A DNA stretch of 64,000 bases from Devosia ginsengisoli (GTDB lineage: Bacteria > Pseudomonadota > Alphaproteobacteria > Rhizobiales > Devosiaceae), in assembly GCF_007859655.1 (NCBI RefSeq), contig NZ_CP042304.1:3784501-3848500 (forward strand), read 5' to 3'. Under the pieces are notes generated by a model. That model was not told the origin of the DNA, made no database searches, and saw nothing but the letters and a program-made list of their open reading frames with translations. The translations under genes and the position numbers were made by a program. Below, piece by piece: positions 29,787 through 39,847 of the stretch. Within the stretch, counting starts at the first letter, position 1. The number at the start of each line of letters is the position of its first letter.

Positions 29787-29822
29787 GGTCTGCCTGCATA
29801 GCTTATGTCATGCAGACAGACC
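29787..29822 (-). terminator. 13-bp hairpin downstream of the minus sugar operon
   Basis: GGTCTGCCTGCAT (29787-29799) pairs with ATGCAGACAGACC (29810-29822) with one mismatch around a 10-base loop. It lies just after the stop of the 29841-30593 gene on the minus strand. There is no T-run, so it may be a terminator, an mRNA 3' protector or a regulatory site for the 29025-29687 gene. Confidence 0.5.
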
Positions 29823-29840
29823 TGTCTACTAACCGCCGTT

Positions 29841-30593
29841 TCAGGACAGGGTCAGCGAGACTGGGTCGAAATCGCCGAGCTGCAGGGTTGCGGTACCGGT
29901 TGGGGGGACTTCGATGAGGGCGCAGAGGGAGCCGGTGGTGATGGTCATGCCGGCGCGCAGGCCGCCGAAATGGTCGAAGGGGGCGCTGGCATAGGCGATG
30001 ATGGGCTCGAGCACGCCGCCGAACGGGTGTTTGGCCGGTCCGAGCTGGGCCGTGCCCGCAGCGGTCTTCAGCGTGATCGGGAGGCCATCGACTTCGGGCA
30101 GGGTGGGGATGGCCTGGAGGCCGGTCACATAGCCCGACGTCACCATGAAATCGGAGAGCGGACCGAATGGGCCGGCCTGCTTGTGCTGGTCGATGCGGGT
30201 GCCGATCAGCTCGATGCCGACGATGAAATGGTCGATCGCTTCCAGCACGGCCGCCTTGCTCTGGTGGGCGATATCGGGCGTGAGATCGCTTTTGAGCACG
30301 GCGGCGATCTCGATTTCGAGGCCCATCAGGTTGCGGCCATCCAGCTTCAGCGTGCCGCCGCTTTTGACGACCCAGCTATCGATGATCGGCGCAGCCAGGG
30401 CCAGGCCGCCAGCAGGCGCCGCGACCTTGGCCACCGATGCGGTCTCGCCCAATTGGCGCAGCACCTCGCCCTGCACGGCCATGGCGCCGGCCGCGTCCAG
30501 TGCCTGCAGGCTGGCGGCCGGCACGGGATTGGTCGGATCGCGATGGGCCGCGATATAGGCTTGCGTGAGTTGCTCGGTCGACTGGCTAGACAT
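29841..30593 (-). CDS. 2-keto-4-pentenoate hydratase-like enzyme (FAH superfamily)
   Basis: A 250-aa MhpD-like protein. The acidic metal-binding stretch GLEIEIAAVL carries the Glu-x-Glu pair and the later ELIGTRI region follows the FAH superfamily pattern. Members hydrate, hydrolyse or decarboxylate 2-keto acids. It is the last gene of a three-gene minus operon behind two Gfo/Idh/MocA enzymes and overlaps the upstream one by 8 bp. A 2-keto-3-deoxy acid derived from a sugar acid is a reasonable substrate class; this is inference. Confidence 0.83.
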   Translation of the reverse strand: MSSQSTEQLTQAYIAAHRDPTNPVPAASLQALDAAGAMAVQGEVLRQLGETASVAKVAAPAGGLALAAPIIDSWVVKSGGTLKLDGRNLMGLEIEIAAVLKSDLTPDIAHQSKAAVLEAIDHFIVGIELIGTRIDQHKQAGPFGPLSDFMVTSGYVTGLQAIPTLPEVDGLPITLKTAAGTAQLGPAKHPFGGVLEPIIAYASAPFDHFGGLRAGMTITTGSLCALIEVPPTGTATLQLGDFDPVSLTLS

Positions 30594-31578
30594 GGCTTAT
30601 CTCGATTTCCCGTTTTTCGGCATTAGCCTGATGCACTGCTTCGATGATTCCGACAATCTGGCGAGCATAGGCGCCGCTGACGGCGACCGGCGCCGCGCCG
30701 GTTATGGCATCGCGCATCGCCTGCCATTCGCGCGCCACGGCATGATGCATCCAGTCGGGCTCGATCGAATCCGGCACCGGCGTCCAGACTGCATCGCGGC
30801 CGATGGAAACGCCATGGTCGAAATCGATGCGCAGAGTGCCGCTTTCGCAGACCAGGTCCATGGCAAAGCCGACCGCGCCATTGCGATAGCCGATGCTTTG
30901 CACCTGGCCGATGCCGCCATTGGCGAAGCGCAGCCCGATCAGCGCGCTGTCATCGGCCTGCTGCTCGTGAAAGAAGGTGCCGGCCAGCGCGTTGACGCTC
31001 ACCACATCCTGCCCCATCAGCCAGACCAACCGGTCCAGCGCATGAATGCCGGCCGTCATCAGCATGCCGCCGCCCGAGGCGGTATTCTTGTGCCAGTCGC
31101 GGCGATTGCTCTCCATCCACAGCTTGATCATCCAGCTCGATCCCAGCACCGGCTTGCCGATCACGCCGGAATCGAGGACCTCCTTGGCCTTGAGGCAGGG
31201 CAGGGCGAAATGCATCACATGGCCCACCATGAGCTGGACGCCGGCCTTGGCCACGGCGGCATTGATGGCGTCGCAGGCGCGCGTGGTCGGCGCCATCGGC
31301 TTTTCCAAGAGGATATGCTTGCCGGCCTGGGCCGCGCCGATGGCGATTTCCTCATGCAGGTGGTGCGGCGTGGCGATGACCACGGCATCGACCTTGGGGT
31401 CGGCGAGAAGCTGGCGCCAGTCGGAATAGGCGCTGCCGCCATGCTCCTGCGCGAACTGCTCCGCGGCCGCGCGGTCCTCGCGGCAACTGGCGACCAGTTG
31501 CACGCCATCGACTTCGGCCATCGCCCTTGCATGCACCGCGCCGAAATGGCCGGCGCCGATGATACCAATTCCAATCAT
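30586..31578 (-). CDS. Gfo/Idh/MocA-family oxidoreductase
   Basis: A 330-aa dehydrogenase with GIIGAGHFGAVHARAM at residues ~5-20, LEKPMAP (catalytic Lys) and GGGMLMTAGIHALDRLVWL in the substrate domain. NAD(P)-linked oxidation of a sugar ring hydroxyl is the family reaction. It overlaps its neighbours on both sides by a few bases. Because the rightward genes look like sialic-acid uptake and breakdown, a NanOx/YjhC-like role on anhydro- or dehydro-sialic acid is one possibility, not shown by sequence alone. Confidence 0.9.
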   Translation of the reverse strand: MIGIGIIGAGHFGAVHARAMAEVDGVQLVASCREDRAAAEQFAQEHGGSAYSDWRQLLADPKVDAVVIATPHHLHEEIAIGAAQAGKHILLEKPMAPTTRACDAINAAVAKAGVQLMVGHVMHFALPCLKAKEVLDSGVIGKPVLGSSWMIKLWMESNRRDWHKNTASGGGMLMTAGIHALDRLVWLMGQDVVSVNALAGTFFHEQQADDSALIGLRFANGGIGQVQSIGYRNGAVGFAMDLVCESGTLRIDFDHGVSIGRDAVWTPVPDSIEPDWMHHAVAREWQAMRDAITGAAPVAVSGAYARQIVGIIEAVHQANAEKREIEISHV

Positions 31579-32546
31579 GATTCTGCCTTTGCATATGCGG
31601 CATCGATGAGGGTCATCGCCGCGAGATAGTCGTTAAGGGTGATCGCCGGCGGGCGGCCGTCGCGCAGGCGCTGCAGCGTATCGGCCATGAAGAGGCGATA
31701 GCGTGTGGCCGTCGGTTCGGGCGGCAATGCGCGTGTGCTCGCATCATCGAGCGTGACGCAACTGGCGCTGTCGCCGCGATCCACCAGCGTGGCGTTGGCC
31801 GTCACCATCCGCCATTCGAATTCGCCGCCGGGCGCCATGGAGGCATAGGTATAGCCGGCCTCGACAGTGAACAGCGTGCCGGCCGTATCGGTCAGCACCA
31901 GCAGGGCATGGTCGTCCACCGCCTCGTCATGGATGCGATTGCCGATATTGGCCGAGACCAGGGTGACCGGCCCCTGCGCCAGGCTCAGCACGGCATCGAC
32001 GCCGTGAATGCCCAGATTGCGCAAGGCGCCGCCACCGCCAATGGGGGGATCGAGCAGCCAGCCCACGGCATCCTGGCGATAGCGCTCCGGCGGCCCATTC
32101 ACCAGCCGGAAGCTGGCATGGGCCAGCCTGCCGGCGCGACCGGTCTCCTGCAATTGCCTGAAGGCGCTGAAGATCGGGCCGAAGCGGTTGGGCAGTGGTA
32201 TGCCGACAAAGGTGCCGCGTGCGCTAGCAAGCTGGGCCAGTTCCGCGATGGCTGCCGTACTACTGGCGGCGGGCTTTTCCAGAATCAGGGGAATGCCCAC
32301 TTCGATCAGCGCATGCGCGCGGGCCGGCAGGGTGGATGGGTGCCCCATCAGCACGACGAGATCGGGCTCCAATGCCAGCCCCTCGCCCATGGTGGCCGCG
32401 GCGGGCAGCGCGTGTTTTTCGCCGAATGCTGCGGCATGGGCCGGGTTTTCGTCCCATACGCCAACCACTGTCGCGCCCGCTGCACGCGCTGCATCCAAGT
32501 GCATTTCCGCGTGCCAATGGCTGGTTCCGAACAACGCAATCTTCAT
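31575..32546 (-). CDS. Gfo/Idh/MocA-family oxidoreductase
   Basis: A 323-aa second family member starting at ATG 32546. N-terminus IALFGTSHWHAEMHLDAAR is the Rossmann start with an unusual GTSHWH turn, and LEKPAASST carries the EKP motif. It shares general fold but little close identity with the adjacent 30586-31578 enzyme, so the two probably act on successive or different intermediates. It is the first gene of the minus operon, divergent from the GntR gene. Confidence 0.88.
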   Translation of the reverse strand: MKIALFGTSHWHAEMHLDAARAAGATVVGVWDENPAHAAAFGEKHALPAAATMGEGLALEPDLVVLMGHPSTLPARAHALIEVGIPLILEKPAASSTAAIAELAQLASARGTFVGIPLPNRFGPIFSAFRQLQETGRAGRLAHASFRLVNGPPERYRQDAVGWLLDPPIGGGGALRNLGIHGVDAVLSLAQGPVTLVSANIGNRIHDEAVDDHALLVLTDTAGTLFTVEAGYTYASMAPGGEFEWRMVTANATLVDRGDSASCVTLDDASTRALPPEPTATRYRLFMADTLQRLRDGRPPAITLNDYLAAMTLIDAAYAKAES

Positions 32547-32665
32547 GCTTTGGTTACCTATCCAATATCGACTTGCAGGATATCCCATATGTCGCTATAC
32601 AACAAGCGTTGACGGTGTCGATCTGTGCCGCCCAGAAAAGCTGGAACAGATAAACGAGGACCACG

Positions 32666-33391
32666 ATGTCGAATTTGAAATCGATGACGCCGTTGAGCCG
32701 GGCCCCTCTCCTCCATGTCACCGTGCAGGAGAGTCTCAAGGACTATATCGAGACCAACCAGCTCAAGGCCGGCGACCCGCTGCCGCCCGAAACCTTCCTG
32801 GCCCAGCAATTGGGCGTGGGGCGCAATTCGATGCGCGAAGCGATCAAGGCGCTGGAATCCCTGGGTATCCTCGAGACGCGGCGCGGCATCGGCGTCTTCG
32901 TCAAGGAATTCTCGTTCAAGCCGCTGCTCGACAACCTGGCCTATGGTCTGCAGGACTCGCTGCGCGACGTCGAGGAATTGCGCGAAATCCGCCGCGTGCT
33001 CGAAACCGGGCTGATCGGCAAGACCATTGCCATGATCAGCGAGGCGGACCTAGCCGCTTTGCGCGATGTCACGGCGCGCATGAAGGTGCGGGCCGAGCGG
33101 CAGGAGAGCTTTGCCGAGGAGGACCAGCGCTTTCACCAGCTGCTGTTCCGTTGCCAGAACAATCACATGTTGAGCGCGTTGATCGACATCTTTTGGACGG
33201 CTTTCAATAAGGCCTCCAACTTCAACAATCTCGACAATCCCGAGCCGCTCGATACGTGGCGGGACCATCACGAAATCGTCGAAGCGGTCGCCCGCAAGGA
33301 CGTAGAGCAGGCACGCAAGCGCCTGGACGATCACTACCGCGGCATCCAGCAGGTCATTGCCAGGAACCGCACAGAACCATCCAAAGCCTGA
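32666..33391 (+). CDS. FadR/GntR-family regulator, FCD domain
   Basis: A 241-aa regulator starting at ATG 32666 after CGAGGA. Winged helix (LAQQLGVGRNSMREAIKALESLGILE) then FCD domain with RRVLETGLI and late His in WRDHHEIVEAV. It lies between the leftward oxidoreductase operon and the rightward transporter operon and starts 20 bp ahead of the binding-protein gene, so it is well placed to control both. Confidence 0.9.
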   Translation: MSNLKSMTPLSRAPLLHVTVQESLKDYIETNQLKAGDPLPPETFLAQQLGVGRNSMREAIKALESLGILETRRGIGVFVKEFSFKPLLDNLAYGLQDSLRDVEELREIRRVLETGLIGKTIAMISEADLAALRDVTARMKVRAERQESFAEEDQRFHQLLFRCQNNHMLSALIDIFWTAFNKASNFNNLDNPEPLDTWRDHHEIVEAVARKDVEQARKRLDDHYRGIQQVIARNRTEPSKA

Positions 33392-33411
33392 TCTTTCCGG
33401 GGAGGAAAACC

Positions 33412-34998
33412 ATGCATATCAGGACTATCACGCAAGCTCTGGCCATCGGCGGCCTGCTGCTTGGTGCAACGGCACTCACCACGCCTGCCTTCGCGCAGGA
33501 CGCAAAGACCATTACCGGCGGCTTCGATGTCGGCCCGGGCGGGTTCCCCAAAAACTTCAATCCGCTGGCCGCGACCGGTGGCTTTACCTGGCTCAACACT
33601 TATTTCGAGCCGCTGGTGATCTATAATGCGGAGCTGAACGCCATCGAGGGCGATCTGGCCACCGACTATACCGTCAGCGACGACATGCTGACCTACACGT
33701 TCAACCTGGCCGAAGAGACATGGCATGACGGCGAGGCCTTCACCTCGGCCGACGTCAAGTTCACCCTCGACCTGATCCGCGACGCGGCTTCGGGCAGCGT
33801 CTTTACCGGCCGCCTGGGCAAGATCGCCAATGTCGAGGCGCCCGATGACCGCACGGTCGTCGTGACGCTGTCGGAGGCCGATGGCGGCCTGCTGTCGGTG
33901 CTGGCGCAGGTCATGATCCTGCCCGAGCATGCGCTGGCTTCGATCGCGCCCGAGAGCATCGCCACCAGCACCTGGTGGTCGACCACGCCCATCGGCACCG
34001 GCCCGTTCAAGTTCACCAAATATGTCACCGACCAGTATGTCGAACTGGCTGCCGACGAGGACTACCGGCGCGGTGCGCCCAAGGTCGACCGGCTGATCAA
34101 CCGCTATTTCGAGAACCCGGCTGCCGCCGTGGCCGCGCTCCGCGCCGGTGAAATCCAGTTCACCTATGTCGAGCCGGAAGACGCCGCGACCTTTGCCGGC
34201 AACGAGGCCTTCACGGTCATCGAAGGCGACTCCTATGTGGTCAACTACATTGGCTTCAACCAGAAGGTCGATCTGTGGAAGGACGTTCGCGTCCGCCAGG
34301 CCTTCATGTATGCCATCGACCGCGCCGCGATCGTCGAAAGCCTCTATGGCGGCGCTGCCAAGCTGGCCAATTGCGGCTATGTCGCACCGCACCTGGTGCC
34401 CGAGGGTCTCAACGACTACGCCTATGACCCGGAAAAGGCCAAGGCGCTGCTCGACGAAGCCGGCTGGGCCGATCTCAACGGCGACAAGCCGATCACCTGG
34501 CTGACCTATTACGGCTCGCCCCAAGCCGCCAATGTCATGGCCGCCGTGCAGGCCATGCTGGCCCAGGTCGGCGTCAATGTCGTACCGCGCGTCGTCGACG
34601 TGCCGACCTATAACGGCACCGTCTACCAGGAGAACAACCCCGACTGGAACGAATTCCCGCTGATCTATGCGGGCCTGCAGAACGGGCCCAATCCGGCGGG
34701 TATCAATGTCGGCCTCAACAAGTCGCAGCTGCCGCCGGCCGGCGCCAACATCATGCGCATCGAGTTCGACGATCTAAGCGCTGCTTTCGATGCGGCCATC
34801 GGCGAGACCGATGCCAGCCAGGTCGACGCCCGCTGGCAGGATGTCTGCAAGGTGATGAACGAGGAACTGCCCTGGGCCACGATGTGGGTCGCCAACCGCT
34901 ATGGCGTGGCATCGGCCAACCTGGTCGACTTCGTCTGGACGCCGGCACCGGCCGGTGGCCCCTTCGCTGCCCATCCCGAACTCTGGGACATCAAGTAA
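33412..34998 (+). CDS. ABC transporter substrate-binding protein, DppA/SatA-like (family 5)
   Basis: A 528-aa periplasmic protein with signal (IRTITQALAIGGLLLGATAL, TPAFAQ). Class C binding-protein features are visible: FNPLAATGGFTWL, ETWHDGEAFTSADVKFTLD and GTGPFKFTKY. Dpp-class binding proteins carry peptides, nickel or sialic acid (SatA). Downstream aldolase and NanE-NanK genes point to sialic acid or a related acidic sugar. Preceded by GGAGGAAAA. Confidence 0.9.
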   Translation: MHIRTITQALAIGGLLLGATALTTPAFAQDAKTITGGFDVGPGGFPKNFNPLAATGGFTWLNTYFEPLVIYNAELNAIEGDLATDYTVSDDMLTYTFNLAEETWHDGEAFTSADVKFTLDLIRDAASGSVFTGRLGKIANVEAPDDRTVVVTLSEADGGLLSVLAQVMILPEHALASIAPESIATSTWWSTTPIGTGPFKFTKYVTDQYVELAADEDYRRGAPKVDRLINRYFENPAAAVAALRAGEIQFTYVEPEDAATFAGNEAFTVIEGDSYVVNYIGFNQKVDLWKDVRVRQAFMYAIDRAAIVESLYGGAAKLANCGYVAPHLVPEGLNDYAYDPEKAKALLDEAGWADLNGDKPITWLTYYGSPQAANVMAAVQAMLAQVGVNVVPRVVDVPTYNGTVYQENNPDWNEFPLIYAGLQNGPNPAGINVGLNKSQLPPAGANIMRIEFDDLSAAFDAAIGETDASQVDARWQDVCKVMNEELPWATMWVANRYGVASANLVDFVWTPAPAGGPFAAHPELWDIK

Positions 34999-35019
34999 GC
35001 GCGGTTCTCCCCTGCGCTC

Positions 35020-35044
35020 GGCGGCGCGGTCAATCCGCGCCGCC
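35020..35044 (+). other. Strong hairpin after the binding-protein gene
   Basis: GGCGGCGCGG (35020-35029) and CCGCGCCGCC (35035-35044) form a perfect 10-bp stem with a 5-base loop, between the binding-protein stop and the first permease. Such hairpins commonly stabilise or attenuate so that the binding protein is made in excess of the permeases. Confidence 0.6.
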
Positions 35045-35067
35045 TACCATTCACACCGGACCTGGCC

Positions 35068-36027
35068 ATGTTGAATTACATCGCACGCCGTATCGGCATT
35101 GGACTGTTGATGCTGATTGCCCTCAGCGTCCTCGTCTTCGTGCTGCTGCGCCTGGCGCCGGGTGATGCGATCGACGCCTATATCAATCCCGCCGCACCTC
35201 TTTCGATGGATGAGCTTGCCGCGCTCCGCGCCCGGCTCGGTCTCGACCAGCCGCTGCCGGTGCAATATTTCGGCTGGCTGCGGGCTGCCATATCGGGCGA
35301 TTTCGGCTTCTCCACCCAGCGCGCCGGGGTATCCGTGCTGCCGCTGGTGCTCGAACGCATCGGACCGACTGTGCTGCTGATGGGCACGGGCATGCTGCTC
35401 GCCATCGTGCTGGGCATCGCCGCCGGCATCATCAGCGCCGTGCGCCGCAATTCGGTGACCGACGTCGCGCTGTCGGTCACCTCGTCCATCGGCATATCGA
35501 GCCCGGCTTTCCTCACCGCCCTGCTCGGCCTCTACTTCTTTTCGGTGCAACTGCGCTGGGCCCCATCTGGCGGTATGCTGACGCCGGGCGCCCCGTTTTC
35601 CGCGGCCGACCTGCTGTCCCACCTCATCCTGCCGGCTTTCCTGCTGTCCATCGGCCATGCCGCGCTCATCATGCGCTATATGCGCTCCTCGCTGCTCGAA
35701 GTGCTCAACCAGGACTATGTCCGCACGGCGCGCGCCAAGGGCGTGCGCGAATTCTGGGTGATCATCAAGCATGCCACGCGCAATGCCCTGTTGCCCGTGG
35801 TCACCCTGATCGGCTCGACCATCGGCATCGCCGTCGGTGGCGCCATCTTCCTCGAAAGCGTCTTCAACTGGCCGGGCATGGGCCTGCTGCTGGTCAACGC
35901 GGTCAATACGCGCGACTACCCCGTCATCATGTGCGCCACGCTGATCGTCGGCGCCTGCGTGATCGCGGTGAACCTGCTGACCGATATCACGTACGCCGCG
36001 GTCGATCCGCGCATCCAGGTGGCCTGA
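35068..36027 (+). CDS. ABC transporter permease, DppB type
   Basis: A 319-aa permease with six membrane segments, the DppB N-terminal helix ([21 protein letters not shown]) and EAA loop [20 protein letters not shown]. It pairs with the next gene. It starts 70 bp after the binding-protein gene, past the hairpin. Confidence 0.94.
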   Translation: MLNYIARRIGIGLLMLIALSVLVFVLLRLAPGDAIDAYINPAAPLSMDELAALRARLGLDQPLPVQYFGWLRAAISGDFGFSTQRAGVSVLPLVLERIGPTVLLMGTGMLLAIVLGIAAGIISAVRRNSVTDVALSVTSSIGISSPAFLTALLGLYFFSVQLRWAPSGGMLTPGAPFSAADLLSHLILPAFLLSIGHAALIMRYMRSSLLEVLNQDYVRTARAKGVREFWVIIKHATRNALLPVVTLIGSTIGIAVGGAIFLESVFNWPGMGLLLVNAVNTRDYPVIMCATLIVGACVIAVNLLTDITYAAVDPRIQVA

Positions 36028-36028
36028 C

Positions 36029-36913
36029 ATGAGTGATGCAGCGACCGCCCCCATCGAGCGGACCAGGGGTCCGACCCGCCGCTCCATCGAGCGCTTTTTC
36101 GGCAACCGTGCCGCCATGGTCGGGCTGGCAATCTTCCTGCCCATCCTCATCGCCATCGTCACCTATGACTGGTGGTGGGGGCTGGGGCCCAACGCCATCG
36201 ACCTGCGCGCGCTCAACAAGGGACCGTCGCCCGAACACTGGCTGGGCAGCGACGGCGTCGGCCGCGACGTGATGGCACGGCTGCTGCAGGGTGGCCGGGT
36301 TTCGCTGATCGTGGCTGTGGTTTCGGTGGCGATTTCCATCGTCATCGGTTTCCTGGTCGGTGCCTTTGCCAGCTTTGGCGGCCGCGTCGTCGATGCCTCG
36401 CTCATGCGGCTGGTCGATCTCGCCATGACCCTGCCGCCGGTGATTTTCCTCTTGGTCCTCGCCTCGATTGCCGGCACCGGCATCATGCCGACCATCCTGG
36501 TGATCTCGCTTTTGTCCTGGCCGACCCTGTCGCGCATGGTGCGCGCCCGCCTGCTTGAACTGCGCGAGCGCGACTTCGTCGTGGCGGCGCGCGGCATGGG
36601 CGCCAGCGTGCCCCACCTGCTGTTCAAGCATGGCCTGCCCAATTGCATCGACATCCTGGTGGTCTACGCCACCTTGCAGGTTGCCAATGCCATCCTGCTC
36701 GAGGCGGGCCTGTCCTTCCTCGGGCTGGGTATCGCGCCGCCCGAGGCCAGTTGGGGCAATATGCTCAACCTGGCGCGCTCCACCGTCGTGCTCGAACAAT
36801 ATCCCTGGCAATGGATGTTTCCCGGCGCGGCCCTGGTGCTGACCGTGCTGGCCATCAATTTCATCGGCGACGGCCTGCGCGACGCGTTCGACCCTCGCTC
36901 CGCTCTCAACTGA
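36029..36913 (+). CDS. ABC transporter permease, DppC type
   Basis: A 294-aa DppC-type permease. The N-terminal soluble part has [29 protein letters not shown] features of the family, and the EAA loop is [25 protein letters not shown]. Its ATG follows the DppB stop by 1 bp. Second channel subunit of the importer. Confidence 0.94.
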   Translation: MSDAATAPIERTRGPTRRSIERFFGNRAAMVGLAIFLPILIAIVTYDWWWGLGPNAIDLRALNKGPSPEHWLGSDGVGRDVMARLLQGGRVSLIVAVVSVAISIVIGFLVGAFASFGGRVVDASLMRLVDLAMTLPPVIFLLVLASIAGTGIMPTILVISLLSWPTLSRMVRARLLELRERDFVVAARGMGASVPHLLFKHGLPNCIDILVVYATLQVANAILLEAGLSFLGLGIAPPEASWGNMLNLARSTVVLEQYPWQWMFPGAALVLTVLAINFIGDGLRDAFDPRSALN

Positions 36914-36931
36914 CCCTGAAGGTTTTCTGAA

Positions 36932-37849
36932 ATGCCCCTGTTTACCGGCGTCGTCCCTCCCGTCGTAACGCCACTCAACACCGACTTCACCGTGGACTAT
37001 GCGTCCTTCACCCGCGTGCTCGAGAACATGATCGATGCCGGTGTCCACGGCCTCTTCGTGCTCGGCTCGACCAGCGAAGTGGTGTTCCACGATGCAGAGA
37101 CCCGCAAGGCCATTGTCGACCATGCCATCAAGATCACCAATGGCCGGGTGCCGGTGCTGGTCGGCACGATCGACCCGACGACCGACCGCGTCATCAACCA
37201 CTCGCGCATTGCCAAGGCGGCCGGCGCCGACGCCGTGGTGGTGACTGCGCCCTTCTACACGCGGACCAACCAGGCCGAGACCGTGGACCACTTCCGCTAC
37301 ATCAGGGATGCGGTGGACCTGCCGGTCATCGCCTATGACATTCCCGTCTGCGTCGGGCTGAAGCTCGACCGCAAGACCACAGTGACGCTGGCCAGGGAAG
37401 GCGCCATTGTCGGCCTCAAGGATTCCAGCGGCGATGACGGCAACCTGCGCTATGTGCTGGCCGACATGGAGGACGATGCCAGTTTCTTCGGCATGACCGG
37501 CTCGGAAATCGTGGTCGACAGCGTGCTGGCCATGGGCGCCCACGGCGTCGTACCCGGTCTCGCCAATGTCGATCCGCACGGCTATGTCAAATTGTGGAAT
37601 CTGGTGCAGGCAGGCGATTTCGCCGGTGCCCGTGCCGAGCAGGAGCGGCTGTGCAAGCTGTTCGAGATCGTCTGGATTTCGACGGCCCGCACCAGCGCCG
37701 GTTCGGCCGGTGTCGGCGCCTTCAAGACGGCGATGCGCCAGCTCGGCATCATCGCCGGCAACACCATGGCGCGGCCGCAGCGCCACCTCAATGACGAGGA
37801 AACGGTCAAGGTCGACGCCGTGCTCAAATCCGTCGGATTGCTCGGCTGA
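36932..37849 (+). CDS. Dihydrodipicolinate synthase/N-acetylneuraminate lyase family aldolase
   Basis: A 305-aa class I aldolase. The Schiff-base lysine is in [10 protein letters not shown]; the Tyr motif AYDIPVCV and the carboxylate-binding loop [10 protein letters not shown] are present. The usual NAL loop is GSTGE, so the third position (Ser for Gly) differs. With NanE-NanK downstream, N-acetylneuraminate lyase (sialate to ManNAc and pyruvate) is the best guess; other 2-keto-3-deoxy sugar acid aldolases of the family cannot be excluded. Confidence 0.85.
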   Translation: MPLFTGVVPPVVTPLNTDFTVDYASFTRVLENMIDAGVHGLFVLGSTSEVVFHDAETRKAIVDHAIKITNGRVPVLVGTIDPTTDRVINHSRIAKAAGADAVVVTAPFYTRTNQAETVDHFRYIRDAVDLPVIAYDIPVCVGLKLDRKTTVTLAREGAIVGLKDSSGDDGNLRYVLADMEDDASFFGMTGSEIVVDSVLAMGAHGVVPGLANVDPHGYVKLWNLVQAGDFAGARAEQERLCKLFEIVWISTARTSAGSAGVGAFKTAMRQLGIIAGNTMARPQRHLNDEETVKVDAVLKSVGLLG

Positions 37850-37851
37850 CC

Positions 37852-38859
37852 ATGGGCGCCCCGATCCTCGACATTGCTGGACTACGCACCGTGTTCCGGA
37901 TCGGCGGCGCCGAAATTGCCGCCGTCGAGGACATGGAACTGACCATCGCGGCGGGCGAGACCGTGGCGCTGGTCGGCGAATCCGGTTCGGGGAAATCGGT
38001 GACGAGCCTGTCGGTGATGGGCCTGCTGCCCAAGCGGGTGGGCCGCATCGCCGCAGGCAAGGTCATGCTGTCGCGCAAAAGCGGCGAGGTCGTTGACCTG
38101 GCCGCCATGCCAGACGAAACCCTGCGCCAGATCCGGGGCAATGACATCGGCATGGTGTTCCAGGAACCCATGACCAGCCTCAATCCCGTATACACGGTGG
38201 GCGAGCAGATCGCCGAGCCGATCCGCATCCATCTGGGCAAGTCGCATCGCGAGGCCGCGGCCGATGCCGTGCGGCTGCTGGCCGATGTCGGCATTCCCGA
38301 CCCCGCCCGCCGCGCCCAGCAATATCCGCACGAGCTTTCGGGCGGCATGCGGCAGCGCGTGACCATTGCCATGGCGCTGGCCTGCGACCCGCGCATGCTG
38401 ATTGCCGATGAGCCGACCACGGCGCTGGATGTCACCATCCAGGCGCAGATTCTCGATCTGTTGCAGAAGCTGCAGCGCGAGCGCGGCATGGGCATTCTGT
38501 TCGTCACCCACAATCTGGGTGTCGTGGCCGAGATCGCCGATCGTGTCGTGGTCATGTATGCCGGCCGGATCGTCGAGTCGGGGCCGGTGGCGGAGGTTTT
38601 CGTCCATCCGCGGCACCCCTATACCAAGGGCCTGCTGCGCTCGGTGCCCCGGCTGGGCCAGGCGGTAGCGCTCAAGCGCGCCGGCACACCTCTGCCCACC
38701 ATTCGCGGCAATGTGCCGTCACTGCGCAACCTGCCCAAGGGCTGCGCCTTTGCCAATCGCTGCGACTACGCCATCGCCGACTGCAGCGCTGCCATGCCGG
38801 CTTTGGTCGAGACGACGCCGACGCAGAAAAGCCGCTGCATCCGCTGGCAGGAACTCTGA
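37852..38859 (+). CDS. Dpp-type ABC transporter ATP-binding protein (DppD-like)
   Basis: A 335-aa ATPase with Walker [14 protein letters not shown], signature [15 protein letters not shown], Walker [15 protein letters not shown] and the C-terminal oligopeptide-transporter zinc/FeS-like cysteine region ([16 protein letters not shown]). First of two ATPases feeding the DppBC-type channel. Confidence 0.94.
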   Translation: MGAPILDIAGLRTVFRIGGAEIAAVEDMELTIAAGETVALVGESGSGKSVTSLSVMGLLPKRVGRIAAGKVMLSRKSGEVVDLAAMPDETLRQIRGNDIGMVFQEPMTSLNPVYTVGEQIAEPIRIHLGKSHREAAADAVRLLADVGIPDPARRAQQYPHELSGGMRQRVTIAMALACDPRMLIADEPTTALDVTIQAQILDLLQKLQRERGMGILFVTHNLGVVAEIADRVVVMYAGRIVESGPVAEVFVHPRHPYTKGLLRSVPRLGQAVALKRAGTPLPTIRGNVPSLRNLPKGCAFANRCDYAIADCSAAMPALVETTPTQKSRCIRWQEL

Positions 38860-38861
38860 TC

Positions 38862-39827
<966 letters not shown>

Positions 39828-39847
39828 CGCCTGAAGGACCGCGATCC